Shown: positions 1 through 9,269 of the stretch, piece by piece
How the letters are laid out: each line of letters opens with the position of its first letter
How positions within the stretch are numbered: the stretch's first letter is position 1
Position numbers and translations under genes: made by a program
Assembly (NCBI GenBank): GCA_001970855.1
Contig: LSSN01004575.1
Coordinates: 1-15,078 of the forward strand
Origin: Smittium culicis
Lineage: Eukaryota; Kickxellomycota; Harpellomycetes; Harpellales; Legeriomycetaceae
Direction: 5' to 3'
DNA length: 15,078 bases
Notes under the pieces: model-generated
Database searches by the model: none
What the model saw: only the letters and a program-made list of their open reading frames with translations
What the model was told of the DNA's origin: nothing

Positions 1-157
1 CTTTGCTAGCTTTGCTAGCTTTGCTAACTTTGCTAACTTTGCTAACTTTGCTAACTTTGCTAACTTTGCTAACTTTGCTAACTTTGCTAACTTTGCTAAC
101 TTTGCTAACTTTGCTAACTTTGCTAACTTTGCTAACTTTGCTAACTTTGCTAACTTT
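1..157. repeat. 9-bp tandem repeat array (CTTTGCTAA)n, left end
   Basis: Seventeen perfect 9-bp units followed by a partial CTTT. The first two units are CTTTGCTAG and the rest CTTTGCTAA. The array ends where the sequence turns into AGAACAAGAATAG. The window begins exactly at a unit boundary, so the true left edge of the array is not seen here. The unit is not a known telomere repeat, and the copy at the other end of the window runs in the same orientation, which argues against chromosome ends. Confidence 0.97.
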
Positions 158-1946
158 AGAACAAGAATAGTGTAAATCTCAAGAAATAGTTGATAAATAC
201 TCTATTATAACGAACTTTAAAACTTACTCGCGCATTATATCTTTCATTATGTATAAAATATAACCAGTCGCTTTAAATATAATTAACATAATATTGTGAC
301 TCGCAAAAATATTGTTTTTTTTTAAAATGTAAGTATATAACTAATCTAGACCTAAATCATAAACGAATAAATTAATTGATTATTTCAATGAATGTTGAAC
401 ACGAAAGGATAAAAAAAATTAATTAATAAAACTCAATTGTTTCTTTGAAGTACAGATTGATATCATCATTTTACACAAGCGTATATATTAGCATTGTTCT
501 AAAATATTTTGTCATTTATCTGATACCACCAGTCAGTGAACAAAGTTACTTATGATGTAGATATATTAAGTTTTAGAATAGATTTTTCGAAAACAAAAAA
601 AATTCCTGTTCAAAGTATTAAAACTTTAATGGCAAGATTTCAAGCACTATTCTCAATTTTAGAATCAACAAAATTCCTAAAACTTTAAACTATTTTTGAA
701 TTTATTCAATCCATTTCCGCTTTTGCTTTTTTTTTTATATTAAAATTACTAAAAACAATCATAGAATATATGAATGCAATTTAATCTCTTATATAAGTAT
801 TATTTATAATGTTTGCAAGATTTTTCGCAATTATTTTAAATATATAGAATAACAATAAAAATTTTGGCATATGAAACTAAGGTCATATGTTGATCATTTA
901 TCGACTCGTTAGAAATATATAATAATAGACTTTTATTGTGAATTCTAGATTTTTTAAGAATGATAGCTGATATTTCATAAAATCTAAGATTATAACAATT
1001 AAAAGTATTAACGACATAATTCATCGCTAGATTAAGAATTTTATCTCCCGGGTTCTAATAAATTATTATATAACTTTAAAACTTTATAATAAGACTTTAT
1101 GTGCTCCTGAGATTTTTTTTTTTGCTTGTAATATTTCTTATACGATATTATATTTCAACTTATACAAAAACATTAACCCTGATGCGTTAAACCATAAAAT
1201 ATTAGATGATAATTATTAAATAAATTTTTTTATTTTAAACCACTAAATATGGATTTTTGATACATAACTTGGAAATAATATTTTTTCTATCAGTATTTTT
1301 GTTCGATGTGGGTTTGTTAAACACAATATAAATTTGTATAAAAATTTGATAAAGAAATTTAAATAGTAAAATATTATTTTTTCAATCGATCTCGCTTCGT
1401 ATATATAAAATATACATATATATCAGAGAATTAATGAATTACTTATACTATTAATTATATGTGTTCTAGATACGCGGATGCTATTCAAAAATTTGAAAAT
1501 TATCAGTTCAAAATTTTTATTAGCTTTAACAGCTTTAGGTTGGCTCAAATAATATTATTTAGCCAGTATTTTTAAATTTAAGTTGATTATTAAAGTTTAT
1601 TCTATATATAACAAGTCAATTAAAAGCATTTTTATAGTTTATAGCCAATAAAAAAATTTTAGAAAGTTTTTAAACGCTACTAATCCTCATTGAAGTTAAA
1701 AATCAAAAATCAATGCGAAATGGAAAGAAAAGAAAAGAAAATGACCATCTGTTTCTTTTTATTTTTTTTTAATTTTGATTCAGGGAGTTCAAATAACATA
1801 ATTTAAAAGTATGCGAAAAACTTACAGAAAATATTTAAAATGTTAAAAAATATTAAAAGATAAATTTTAAACCCCCCCCCCCTCCCATTAAGTTATTCAT
1901 TTAGTAAAAATCGGGCTTCATGAAATTAGAAAGTACAAAATTTTTT
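158..1946. other. AT-rich intergenic region, no gene found
   Basis: Very AT-rich DNA with homopolymer A and T runs. Short open frames here, including 836-1024 on the minus strand, are rich in Ile, Asn, Tyr and Phe as expected from composition alone, and show no recognisable domain. No tRNA-like box pattern was seen. The only compositional outlier is a C11 tract near 1872, next to the LINE relic. Confidence 0.6.
1872..1886. repeat. poly-C tract (C11 T C3)
   Basis: Eleven consecutive C, then T and CCC, in an otherwise AT-rich stretch. It lies about 60 bp beyond the 3' end of the minus-strand LINE relic, where it reads as poly-G. It could be a remnant of the element's tail or a chance slippage tract. 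Confidence 0.9.
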
Positions 1947-2488
1947 TCAGAACTGATCGGCTTCAGTAAGAACCGGCAGAATAGCTTTCATCAGTAACAT
2001 CGTCACAGGCTGCAGCTCAGAAGTATGTGATCGACCGTCTCAGGCACACACAAGTTGCAGCAGGGGCAAAAAATTTTAAACTTTTGGCCGACAATTTTCA
2101 TGTTCGACAGGCGCTAGGCAGTCCGTAATGTGCTCATACGTATTTTCACAATTCCCTGAAGGCCCAGCTTTAGGTCCGAATACATTGCTTAAAAATCATC
2201 CCAGTTGCCTTTTAAACCGATTTTTCTATCCACCGTTCACTGTTGGATGACAGACCGGTTATTTCGTCGTTTCTGGTCGACTATCGTGGTGATAGTCTGA
2301 ATGTTTGAATCTTGAGAGCAAAATTTTTTGATCCATCGGGCGCTCCCGGTCATCCAGGTGGCCATCCGGGCCTTCATTGGAGCCTTGATAAAGTCGGCGA
2401 TCTATGTTTTTGAGGTAGGCCACTTATGGTATGCACGCTCACGGGCTGTGCTGGTGCGCATGAACACTGAGCTTATGCCCAGTTCATT
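1947..2488 (-). pseudogene. non-LTR (LINE) retrotransposon ORF2 C-terminal fragment, decayed
   Basis: Read on the minus strand, one frame from 2488 to 2003 gives ELGISSVFMRTSTARERAY, then MKARMATWMTGSARWIKKF, and ends with a zinc-binding cluster (CPCCNLCVPETVDHILLSC) at about 2060-2009. A Cys/His cluster next to a VDHILLSC phrase is typical of the region after the reverse-transcriptase domain in LINE polyproteins. Five in-frame stops interrupt the frame without frameshifts. After the last stop the reading shifts frame and continues as MKAILPVLTEADQF (1991-1947). The RT catalytic domain is absent, so this is a 5'-truncated copy, as is usual for LINEs. GC content is clearly above the flanks. 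The clade is not resolved. Confidence 0.75.
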
Positions 2489-2875
2489 CTAGGATCTGAT
2501 TAAGTTATAATTCAAAGTTAAAGATTTTTAAAATAAACGTATGGTGAATTGAAGAAAAATATTATTATCATTTCTGTTCTACGGGTCCTAACCTGATTTC
2601 TGTTTTCCAATCAAATATTATGTTTTAATTGTGAAAAATAATAAATTAAAATATGTAAATTATGGTGTAAAGTGATATAACACGTAATTTTTTTTTAACG
2701 ATAAATAAAATAAATATTGGAGTTAGAATCAGTATAATGTGGTATGGATAACAAAAAAAGGGAATGTGAAATTTGATCCTTTCAGATCAAAATAACCCAA
2801 GTTTTATGAGGAGAGGATAGGGTAAAAATATGAAAGTATATATAAAAATTAAATTAAAATACAAGAAAGAAAGGC
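2489..2875. other. AT-rich spacer between LINE relic and ACY1
   Basis: This holds the 3' flank of the minus-strand aminoacylase gene. No coding frame was recognised. No perfect AATAAA was found on the minus strand within ~150 bp of the ACY1 stop codon, so the poly(A) site cannot be placed. Confidence 0.5.
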
Positions 2876-4291
2876 TCATGCAGAAACAGAAGCGAGCCCT
2901 TCTATCAAGTCGGTGTAGAATGGGATGGCTTTAATATATTCGGATTCGACAACATACTCGTCATGGTCGTGAGCTAGCAATGGATGGTTAAGCATTGGGT
3001 TGATTCCGATAGTTTGGATTCCAGCTTGTCTGACAAAGCGAGCATCAGTAGCAGCAGGCATGACAACTTCGATTGGGTTAAGTCCCATTTTTGAGCATGT
3101 GCTTTTGAGTGCGATCAAGAACGGGTTAGAATCGGTTATTTTGGCACTCTTGTCGCTTTCGTCGCGGTAGTGGAATTCGATTTCGCAGTCGTTTGTGGCA
3201 GCTAGATCTTCCAAGTACTTGTAAAATTCGTCAAGGCTTCTTAGTGGCGAAACTCTGAGATCAAAAGTGGCGGAGTATGTTGCTGGAACAACGTTTGGCT
3301 GTTTACCGCCTTCTAGAATGGTCAGATTTGCTGAGGTGACACTACCTTGGTTAAGTAGAGGATTTCCGCTCATTGCATGGAGCCTAGCCTTTTCGTCAAC
3401 TCGTAGCTGGCTTAGTTCGTTGATAATGGGGAGAAGTTTTTCAATCGCTGTTCCTTCAATGAACTGACTTCCATGGCCAGTGTTTCCATGAGCTGTGAAC
3501 TTTACTGGGCTATTTTTTTTATTTTCGATATAGATATATCACTATTATAGATAAATATCAGATTTAAAATAAATAAATTAGAGGCTAAAAATTTTTACCA
3601 TGTGGTTCTTTCAGAAGTGAAATAGTAAGTATTAGTGTTGATCGATGGAACACCTTCATCAATTCCAAAACCAATATTCATATCTTTAAACTCTTGTGAT
3701 TTTGAGAAAGGCATCATTCCTTCAATGCTATAGATTTCCTCGTCGGGAACAAAGGTTGAATACACGTTTCTAAGGAATTTTTTGCCGCTTGCTTTGATTT
3801 CGCGGAATGCTTCCAAATACAAACTTCCGGTCACTTTCATGTCCTGTGAGCCACGCGCATAGATTCTATGGTCTCCGCCTTCGATTTCAACTCTTGTAGC
3901 TTCAAAGGGTTCATAGTTCCATTTTTCTCTATACACAGGAACCACATCTGTGTGCGAGTTCAGTAGGATTCCTGGCAGTGATGGATCGGTTCCCTCAAGT
4001 TTCATGATTACAACAGGCTTTCCTTTGACCAACTATAGATAGTAAGAACATAGGAAGTAAATGTTAAAACTGGTAGATAAATTTTGGTTGCATATATAAA
4101 TTGAATAGATAAAAATGGCGCTAGTGTAGGAATTAGGTATAGAATAGGCTTACTTCAACGACTTTGCATTCAAGGCCTATTTCTTCAGCCTGCTGGACTA
4201 AGAACTCGGTGCATTTTTGGTAGTCTGGAGTTGGGTGAACAGTTTCGATTTTGAGGTATTCTCTGAATCTGGTTACGCTTGCAGGTTCCAT
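2876..4291 (-). CDS. ACY1: aminoacylase-1 (N-acyl-L-amino-acid amidohydrolase), M20 family
   Basis: Cytosolic zinc enzyme that releases free amino acids from N-acylated ones. Three exons are read on the minus strand: 4291-4154 (46 codons), 4032-3599 and 3509-2876, giving 401 aa, close to the usual ~400-408. The start is the ATG at 4291, giving MEPASVTRF, and the stop is TGA at 2878-2876. Metal and catalytic residues of the family are present: HTD (H73, D75), GSQDMK (D110), PDEE (E144, E145), FGIDEG (D171), TGHGSQF (H203) in the dimerisation domain, and HDHDE (H371, H373) near the C-terminus. Introns have GTAAG or GTAAA donors and TAG acceptors. The exon 2/3 join yields Cys191-Pro192 where mammalian ACY1 has two tryptophans, so that junction is the least certain part. 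No stop or frameshift interrupts the model, and it looks functional. Confidence 0.95.
3510..3598 (-). other. ACY1: ACY1 intron 2
   Basis: 89-bp AT-rich intron with donor GTAAAAATT and acceptor AAAAATAG. It splits a codon after its second base (TG|C). This acceptor keeps the frame into PVKFTAHGNTGHG; the next AG downstream (CCCAG) would shift frame. Confidence 0.8.
4033..4153 (-). other. ACY1: ACY1 intron 1
   Basis: 121-bp intron in phase 0, donor GTAAGCC, acceptor TATCTATAG. It joins KVVE (exon 1) to LVKGKPVVIM (exon 2). The TTACTATC just before the acceptor is a possible branch-point-like sequence. Confidence 0.85.
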
Positions 4292-4343
4292 ATTTATTAT
4301 TGATCAGTTTGATTGTGAGTACTGGTATTTGTATTGGTGTTGG

Positions 4344-4353
4344 CTTATATATA
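4344..4353 (-). promoter_or_regulatory. candidate TATA box of ACY1
   Basis: TATATATAAG on the minus strand, about 55-60 bp upstream of the ACY1 start codon, a sensible distance for a TATA element. The surrounding DNA is AT-rich and a second TATATA lies near 4381, so this is suggestive only. Confidence 0.3.
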
Positions 4354-4505
4354 GTTACTAGTTGTTTAATTATATTACAGATATATAAAAGTTGAATTTG
4401 TGATTTTCCTTTTTCTAATATTGGCATTATAGTAGTAATTTATACACTTTATTGAATAAAAAGGCAGTCACAAAGCATCTATTTAAAATCTTGATACTAA
4501 GTTGT

Positions 4506-4541
4506 TACCCCCTTTTTATTTCTATATTTTTTTAGGGGGTA
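4506..4541. repeat. short inverted repeat TACCCCCT...AGGGGGTA
   Basis: Perfect 8-bp arms around a 20-nt A/T loop. It stands out because G/C runs are rare in this spacer. It could form a small hairpin or be the end-to-end remnant of a tiny TA-flanked element. No function is claimed. Confidence 0.5.
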
Positions 4542-6096
4542 TTTTTATTTTTAAAGATCAGATTGTACATAATAGTTTAGCTTTTTATTTGCAAGTAACT
4601 CTAAAAAATTATATTATTTTTTTACACGGTAAAGCGATAGTTTAATTGAGCTCAAAAAAAATAATTTCCTAATTTTTTAAGCAATTCTATTTCCTTTTTC
4701 GTCAGTAAGATTTTAGTAAATGTGAAAATAACACAACTTATTCCCAAAAAATAAAAATAGGAGATTTATATTATTAGGAAGATTTGTTTATTTTATTCGA
4801 TTATTAAATTTTTTTTTTAGTGCATAAAAAGCTTCTGCATAAGATGGAAAATAAATATGCCACGTTTTATTTAACGCCAAAACCTAAAAAATATGTGTAA
4901 AAACTAGAAATCTTTATTAATTATTTTTTTAAATTCCACAACTATAATGCAGTATATTTTTTGATTGGGATAAATGATAATGATTTATTTGAGCTAAATA
5001 TGATTTAATTAGAAGAAACGGATTATTTTTTCCAGGTATGCAATTAGGTTATATCAATTGCTAGTTTACATGTTGTATACAGTTATATATGTCACAAGAA
5101 AATCTGTTGACAAGGAAAGATCACCGTTTTTAAAGAACTCGAAAGATTTTGAAGGTTAAACCAGATTTAAAAGGTGTTTGGATTTATATATCACTAGTGA
5201 ATAATTAACACCTAGAATTTTTTTGTGAAAAGAACTCTTTTTTTGGAAATCTTTTAATGTAAAGGAGTTTTTTTAGTAACCAGCTTTTTACTTTTATTTA
5301 CTATAATATACCTAGATTTTTTATCATATAAAAAAATCTCTAAAAATGAGAAGGGAAAGAAGGAAATTCAATAAAATATCATATTGTTTTGTGAACTCAT
5401 ACCAAACTCCTAGCCTAAACTTAAACACTAAAGAAATATTAGGTGGAGAAAAGGGAATTATCCGATATATACTCTTTATTTTTTACTAATAGTGTAATAA
5501 ATAGATAATAGCAGGTGTATTACATTAAGAATATAATAAATATAGTTCAATCCAGCAAGTTAATCTGCAGTATAAAATTATAAATACATACAACAGTCAT
5601 TTTAAAAAGGACAGATTTGTTTTTAGTATCTCCATTCTCCTCTTTTTTATGATTTAAATAATATTCTATGAAGAGAAATCTCGCAAAATGACAAAGTTTT
5701 GATAGTTAAATCACATAATATCAACTTTTTCCTCATTAGGACGCCTATATATTTATTCGCTGATGAATCAAAATATTTTAAACTTACAATAAATTTAATA
5801 CTCAATTGATATAAAATATTATAATTAGTCTAGCTCTTTTGAGTGCCGATAATAATTTACAAGAGTTATATATTGTAGTAAAAGTAACAGCTATGTAATT
5901 CTCAAAATATCAGGTCAGTTAATATGATTAATCAGGTTTTAGTGGGTCCATATAAGGTAGCTTAATTTTTACCATCAAAGTGGATAAGCACTAAAATTTT
6001 GGAATTAGTTTTTATTTTATTTTATTTTACTAGTATTAAGCATCCTATTAGCTAATATTTACACATTATTATTATTATAGTTTTAAAGGGATATTA

Positions 6097-6352
6097 CAGG
6101 GTTTTGCATTCTATTTTGCAAAACGGTCTGACTATTTTGCAAAATTCCAAAACAATTTTGCAATAAAAATTTTTTCGTGTCTCGATTTTCGAAATTACGT
6201 AAGAGCTTTCAAAACGATTTTACAATCTGTAATTTCAATTTTGCAAAGCTTTCATTCAATTTTGCAAAGCTCTTATTCGACATTTCAAAGCTGCTCATTT
6301 GTGAGTGAAAAAGAAAAATTGAGGCTGCTAAAAATCTCTGAGTTGAAAAAAA
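6097..6352 (+). repeat. left terminal inverted repeat of the MITE
   Basis: Starts CAGGGTTTTGCATTC and ends around AAAATCTCTG, with weaker matching to 6352. It contains five copies of a near-palindromic motif ATTTTGCAA(A), spaced mostly ~20 bp apart. These resemble subterminal transposase-binding repeats (inference). Confidence 0.88.
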
Positions 6353-7141
6353 TTTTACAGCACAGTAAAAATTTTATAAAAGGAAAATAAACTTCAAGCT
6401 TATTAGCGATTACTATTAAATATTTTACTATAAATCTATTAGCCTTGATTTTTTTTTTAGCTTCTAAGTATTTATATCCTTTTCTATTTACTACATAATA
6501 TAAATGTATATTATAACTTTATTATATAGTATTCTAAATGTCTTCTTTTATTGCAAGCAAAAGTTGACCAGATTTAGTCAAAACTAAAATTTATCAATCC
6601 CAAAAATTTATGTACATAAAATTGTGTATGTAAACTAATACGAATATACAATATTACTTAATTTTACGGACACCAACTCACAGCAAGATTAGAACAACTA
6701 ATATTTAACTCATAAATAGAAAAGTATTTTATAATTTAAGAAAATATATTTTTAATGCAAGTTAACTTGAGTACTTTTATAAAAATTTTAATCGTTATTT
6801 TTTAGTAGTAATTAATATTAGTAAGCTTAAATAGTTTTTTTAAAGTTCTAATAAAGTATTTTATGAACAATTTATAGACATTGATAGCAACTATGTATAT
6901 TTCCATATATATCGGCTAAAAATATGGTTATAAATCGCAATTAAACCAAAAAAAAAATTCGGAATACTACTTACTGTTTATTCTATTTCATTTCTTATTT
7001 TATTTTGAGTGTGTTTTCACCTACCACCTCCGTACTGTTTGTTTATGATAAATAATAATTATGAATAAAATATAGCTAAAAGGTTTTTTTTAGTAAAATT
7101 TAACAAGGAGATAGTTTAGTGATATAACTATAAAATAAGTA

Positions 7142-7395
7142 TTTTTTCAAACAGAGATTTTTAGCAGCCTCAATTTTTCTTTTTCACGCACAAATGAGCA
7201 GCTTTGCAATGTTGAATAAGAGCTTTGCAAAATTGAATGAAAGCTTTGCAAAATTGAAATTACAGATTGTAAAATCGTTTTGAAAGCTCTTACGTAATTT
7301 CGAAAATCGAGACACGAAAAAATTTTTATTGCAAAATTGTTTTGGAATTTTGCAAAATAGTCAGACCGTTTTGCAAAATAGAATGCAAACCCCTG
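7142..7395 (-). repeat. right terminal inverted repeat of the MITE
   Basis: Reverse complement of the left arm. Differences seen: GGGG versus GGGT near the tip, two substitutions where the right arm reads TTCAACATTGC, and GTGCGTG versus GTGAGTG. The minus-strand open frame at 7147-7455 is simply this repeat read through and is not a gene. Confidence 0.88.
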
Positions 7396-7557
7396 TATCA
7401 GAACAACAGATGAATCTCTCAATAAATTATAAAAATAAAATTTTGATTGTAGCAAAGATTTGAATTAAAAAGTTCGCAAGACAAGCTGTCAAATATCAAT
7501 TGATACATCTGCCTAGAATTTTTCACTACAGACGTCAAATCGCGACTAGAGCGAATA
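7396..7557. other. short spacer between MITE and DIRS element
   Basis: About 160 bp lying between the MITE and the DIRS inverted repeat. No feature was recognised. It may include more of the DIRS terminus that can no longer be aligned. Confidence 0.4.
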
Positions 7558-7737
7558 TTAATTATATTATACGATTAGAGGCGACATATTAAGTATTATC
7601 TATTTATTCTATAAAATTAAAATGGAAATTAAAAACCAACAAAAATAGAGAATTTTAATAAACTAAAAATATTTTAGTGGTATAAATAGTAAAGCGCACA
7701 ATTTTTTTATCCATATCACCTTTTAGCAAAGCTAAAT
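7558..7737 (+). repeat. left inverted terminal repeat of DIRS element
   Basis: Aligns with the reverse complement of 12829-13016. The best blocks are TTAATTATA (7558-7566), GACATATTAAGTATTATC (7583-7600) against GACAAATTAAGTGTTACC, and the 7691-7731 stretch, which contains TTATCC-x-TATCA and CTTTTAGCAAAG. The block between 7600 and 7691 has nearly the same length on both sides (91 versus 94 bp) and matches at about 60%. The outermost base cannot be fixed. Confidence 0.65.
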
Positions 7738-7840
7738 TGGTTCTGGTGAGCGATACTTATTAAATCACCTCTCATAGTATTATATAAACTAATTATCAAT
7801 CTAAAGAGCTCGATTAATTATAAAATTATACTTCATAGGG

Positions 7841-8880
7841 GAGATATATTAAGTTTATCCGAATTTAACATTTCCTTGGTCAATTTATTCATTCACTTTC
7901 TTGTGGGTCGATAGTAAGTACCATAGACGAATATTAGAGCAAAATATCCAGAAACTATTTCATCTGATAGTATTCAGGCTTCATCTGCAATGGCGACTCA
8001 AATTGCTTTAACATTATGTATGGGCACATTTGAGTCACTTATGAGCCGATTTTTTCTCGAGTGAATGTGTATTCTATTGCTTTACATAGATAGGGGCTTC
8101 TTTTAGTCATTCAAGAATCTAAAAATTAATTTTACTATTCATTTTTTATTGCTTGAATTTGGATTTAGACAGGGTTCTGAGGCTTCATTTTCTTTATATT
8201 TCTGGTAAGAAACTACTGGGCACATTATTGGATCCTTGTGAGAGTTTAATTGACTTTTTTTGAATAAGACGACCTCAGTGCTTTTCATTGGGAGGTGTTA
8301 TGGTGATTTTTTGTAGTACATCGATATATAAAGATCTCGCGTCATCTATCATATGGATGTTACTCGCTCGTAAAAACCCTGTTATTTAATAAGCTCGGAA
8401 TAACATAGCTATAAGCTTTTTGGTGTTAAGGAGTTATGAAGGGCCCCACTCACCAAAAATTCAGTATTGAAGATATGCCCATTCCTGATCTGAAAAAAAT
8501 TCGAATTGATGAATCTTCAAGAGTTTTTGCTAACTCGGAAAACATGAGTTTTTATGACAGCTCTTCAGGGGATTTTGAAAATTTTTGAGATTCAGACTTA
8601 TAAGTATTTATCGATCATAACTTGGGTTTATATAAGGTATATATCTCTGGAAGATAATTTATAATTTGAGGAGCTGATTTTTCTGTCGTTAATTTTTTTG
8701 AGATCCTCCAGTAAAAAAAAGTACTGTTTAATTGATATTTATCCGGATCAAAGTCTGAAACTTCTTCGTAAGAAATTATACATTCAATGGTATAATCTCC
8801 TAGGACTTGCACTTAGAGGAAATACCGCTGATCCTTCAAGTCATCAAGTACCAGTGCTTGTTTTCTGAGAGCGTTATTTT
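7841..8880 (-). pseudogene. DIRS tyrosine recombinase (YR) remnant
   Basis: Minus-strand frames give ENNALRKQALVLDDLKDQRY near 8879, VQVLGDYTIECIISYEEVSD (8812-8753), FRASNI-type text as GFLRASNIHMIDDARS near 8379 (catalytic box-A Arg at 8370-8368), PIHNVKAI near 8025, and DEIVSGYFALIFVYGTYYRP ending near 7905 with the tyrosine nucleophile region. The usual H-x-x-R box reads HNVK, a Lys in place of Arg. Many stops and at least three frame changes are present. In intact elements this enzyme integrates the circular DNA copy; here it cannot be made. Boundaries are approximate. Confidence 0.7.
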
Positions 8881-9202
8881 CCTATTTTCGGATCTTGTAT
8901 GACAGTAGTTGCTTGTAGTAGGATTTTCTGTTTTGTATTGAGAGACATAAGTTCCGGAAACCAAGTAGTTAATTTCTGAGCTGGCGTACTAAATTCATCG
9001 TGACTTGAAATCTGCAGACTTTCTGTATGAGCTGTGGTATCAGATTCCACAGGGGACATGCATATGGATTTTATAAACTTTTCTATTTAAATTCCAGTAC
9101 ATTCTTCCCGAAAGCATCTTTGTCGAAAAAACAGCTGAAGTATTGCTATAAATTCTTGTTCAGGTGAGAAGCAAAAATATCAACGCCATGTGAACCGTTC
9201 AT
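8874..9202 (-). pseudogene. DIRS pol C-terminal tail remnant
   Basis: From 9202 the minus strand reads MNGSHGVDIFASHLNKNL, then FFDKDAFGKNVLEFK and NPYACPLWNLIPQLIQKV, with stops between. A VDIFAS / PWNLIP arrangement follows RNase H in DIRS-like polyproteins. After a frame shift the text continues as LTTWFPELMSLNTKQK and ATTVIQDPKIGK (to 8874), matching the next part of the same tail. It should have been joined directly to the RNase H region now found beyond ~10320. Confidence 0.65.
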
Positions 9203-9269
9203 AATTTCTTATTTGTGGATGTGATGAGGAGGATGTTAATCTTCCTTATCATTCAGACTTTTATTCGTT

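Larger units (their letters stand above)
4292..6096. other. AT-rich intergenic region upstream of ACY1, no gene found
   Basis: About 1.8 kb of AT-rich DNA with T and A runs, a (TTTTA) run near 6009-6028 and one G/C-anchored hairpin (4506-4541). No frame with recognisable protein features on either strand. It must contain the ACY1 promoter at its left edge. Confidence 0.55.
6097..7395. mobile_element. non-autonomous DNA transposon (MITE or foldback type) with long inverted repeats
   Basis: Two arms of ~255 bp (6097-6352 and 7142-7395) are reverse complements with about four mismatches in ~243 clearly alignable bases. They flank a ~790-bp AT-rich core without a plausible transposase frame. The outer ends read CAGGG on one side and CCCTG on the other, each bordered by TA (6095-6096 and 7396-7397). 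This fits a TA target duplication as made by Tc1/mariner-type transposases. The high arm identity suggests recent activity. Superfamily assignment is tentative because a TA duplication is common by chance in AT-rich DNA. Confidence 0.82.

Noticed and set aside
1..157. Telomere at the left end
   Set aside because: The unit CTTTGCTAA is not a known telomeric repeat, and the right-end array runs in the same orientation instead of the inverted one expected for two chromosome ends.
836..1024. Minus-strand 62-aa open frame
   Set aside because: Its composition (Ile, Tyr, Asn, Ser) is what AT-rich noncoding DNA gives; there is no context or motif.
1045..1065. tRNA B-box-like GGTTCTAATAA
   Set aside because: It lacks the terminal CC and any matching A box or cloverleaf stems.
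4185..4427. Minus-strand 80-aa open frame upstream of ACY1
   Set aside because: It overlaps ACY1 exon 1 in a different frame and has no recognisable features; the ACY1 frame is clearly the real one.
7147..7455. Minus-strand 102-aa open frame as a gene
   Set aside because: It is the right inverted repeat of the MITE read through. Its repetitive ILQSF text comes from the TTTTGCAAA motifs.
7634..7646. 13-bp AACCAACAAAAAT match (reversed at 12903-12915) as the key ITR match
   Set aside because: Using it requires large opposing gaps (about 29 and 26 bp). The nearly ungapped alignment over the same interval is better, so this match is probably chance.
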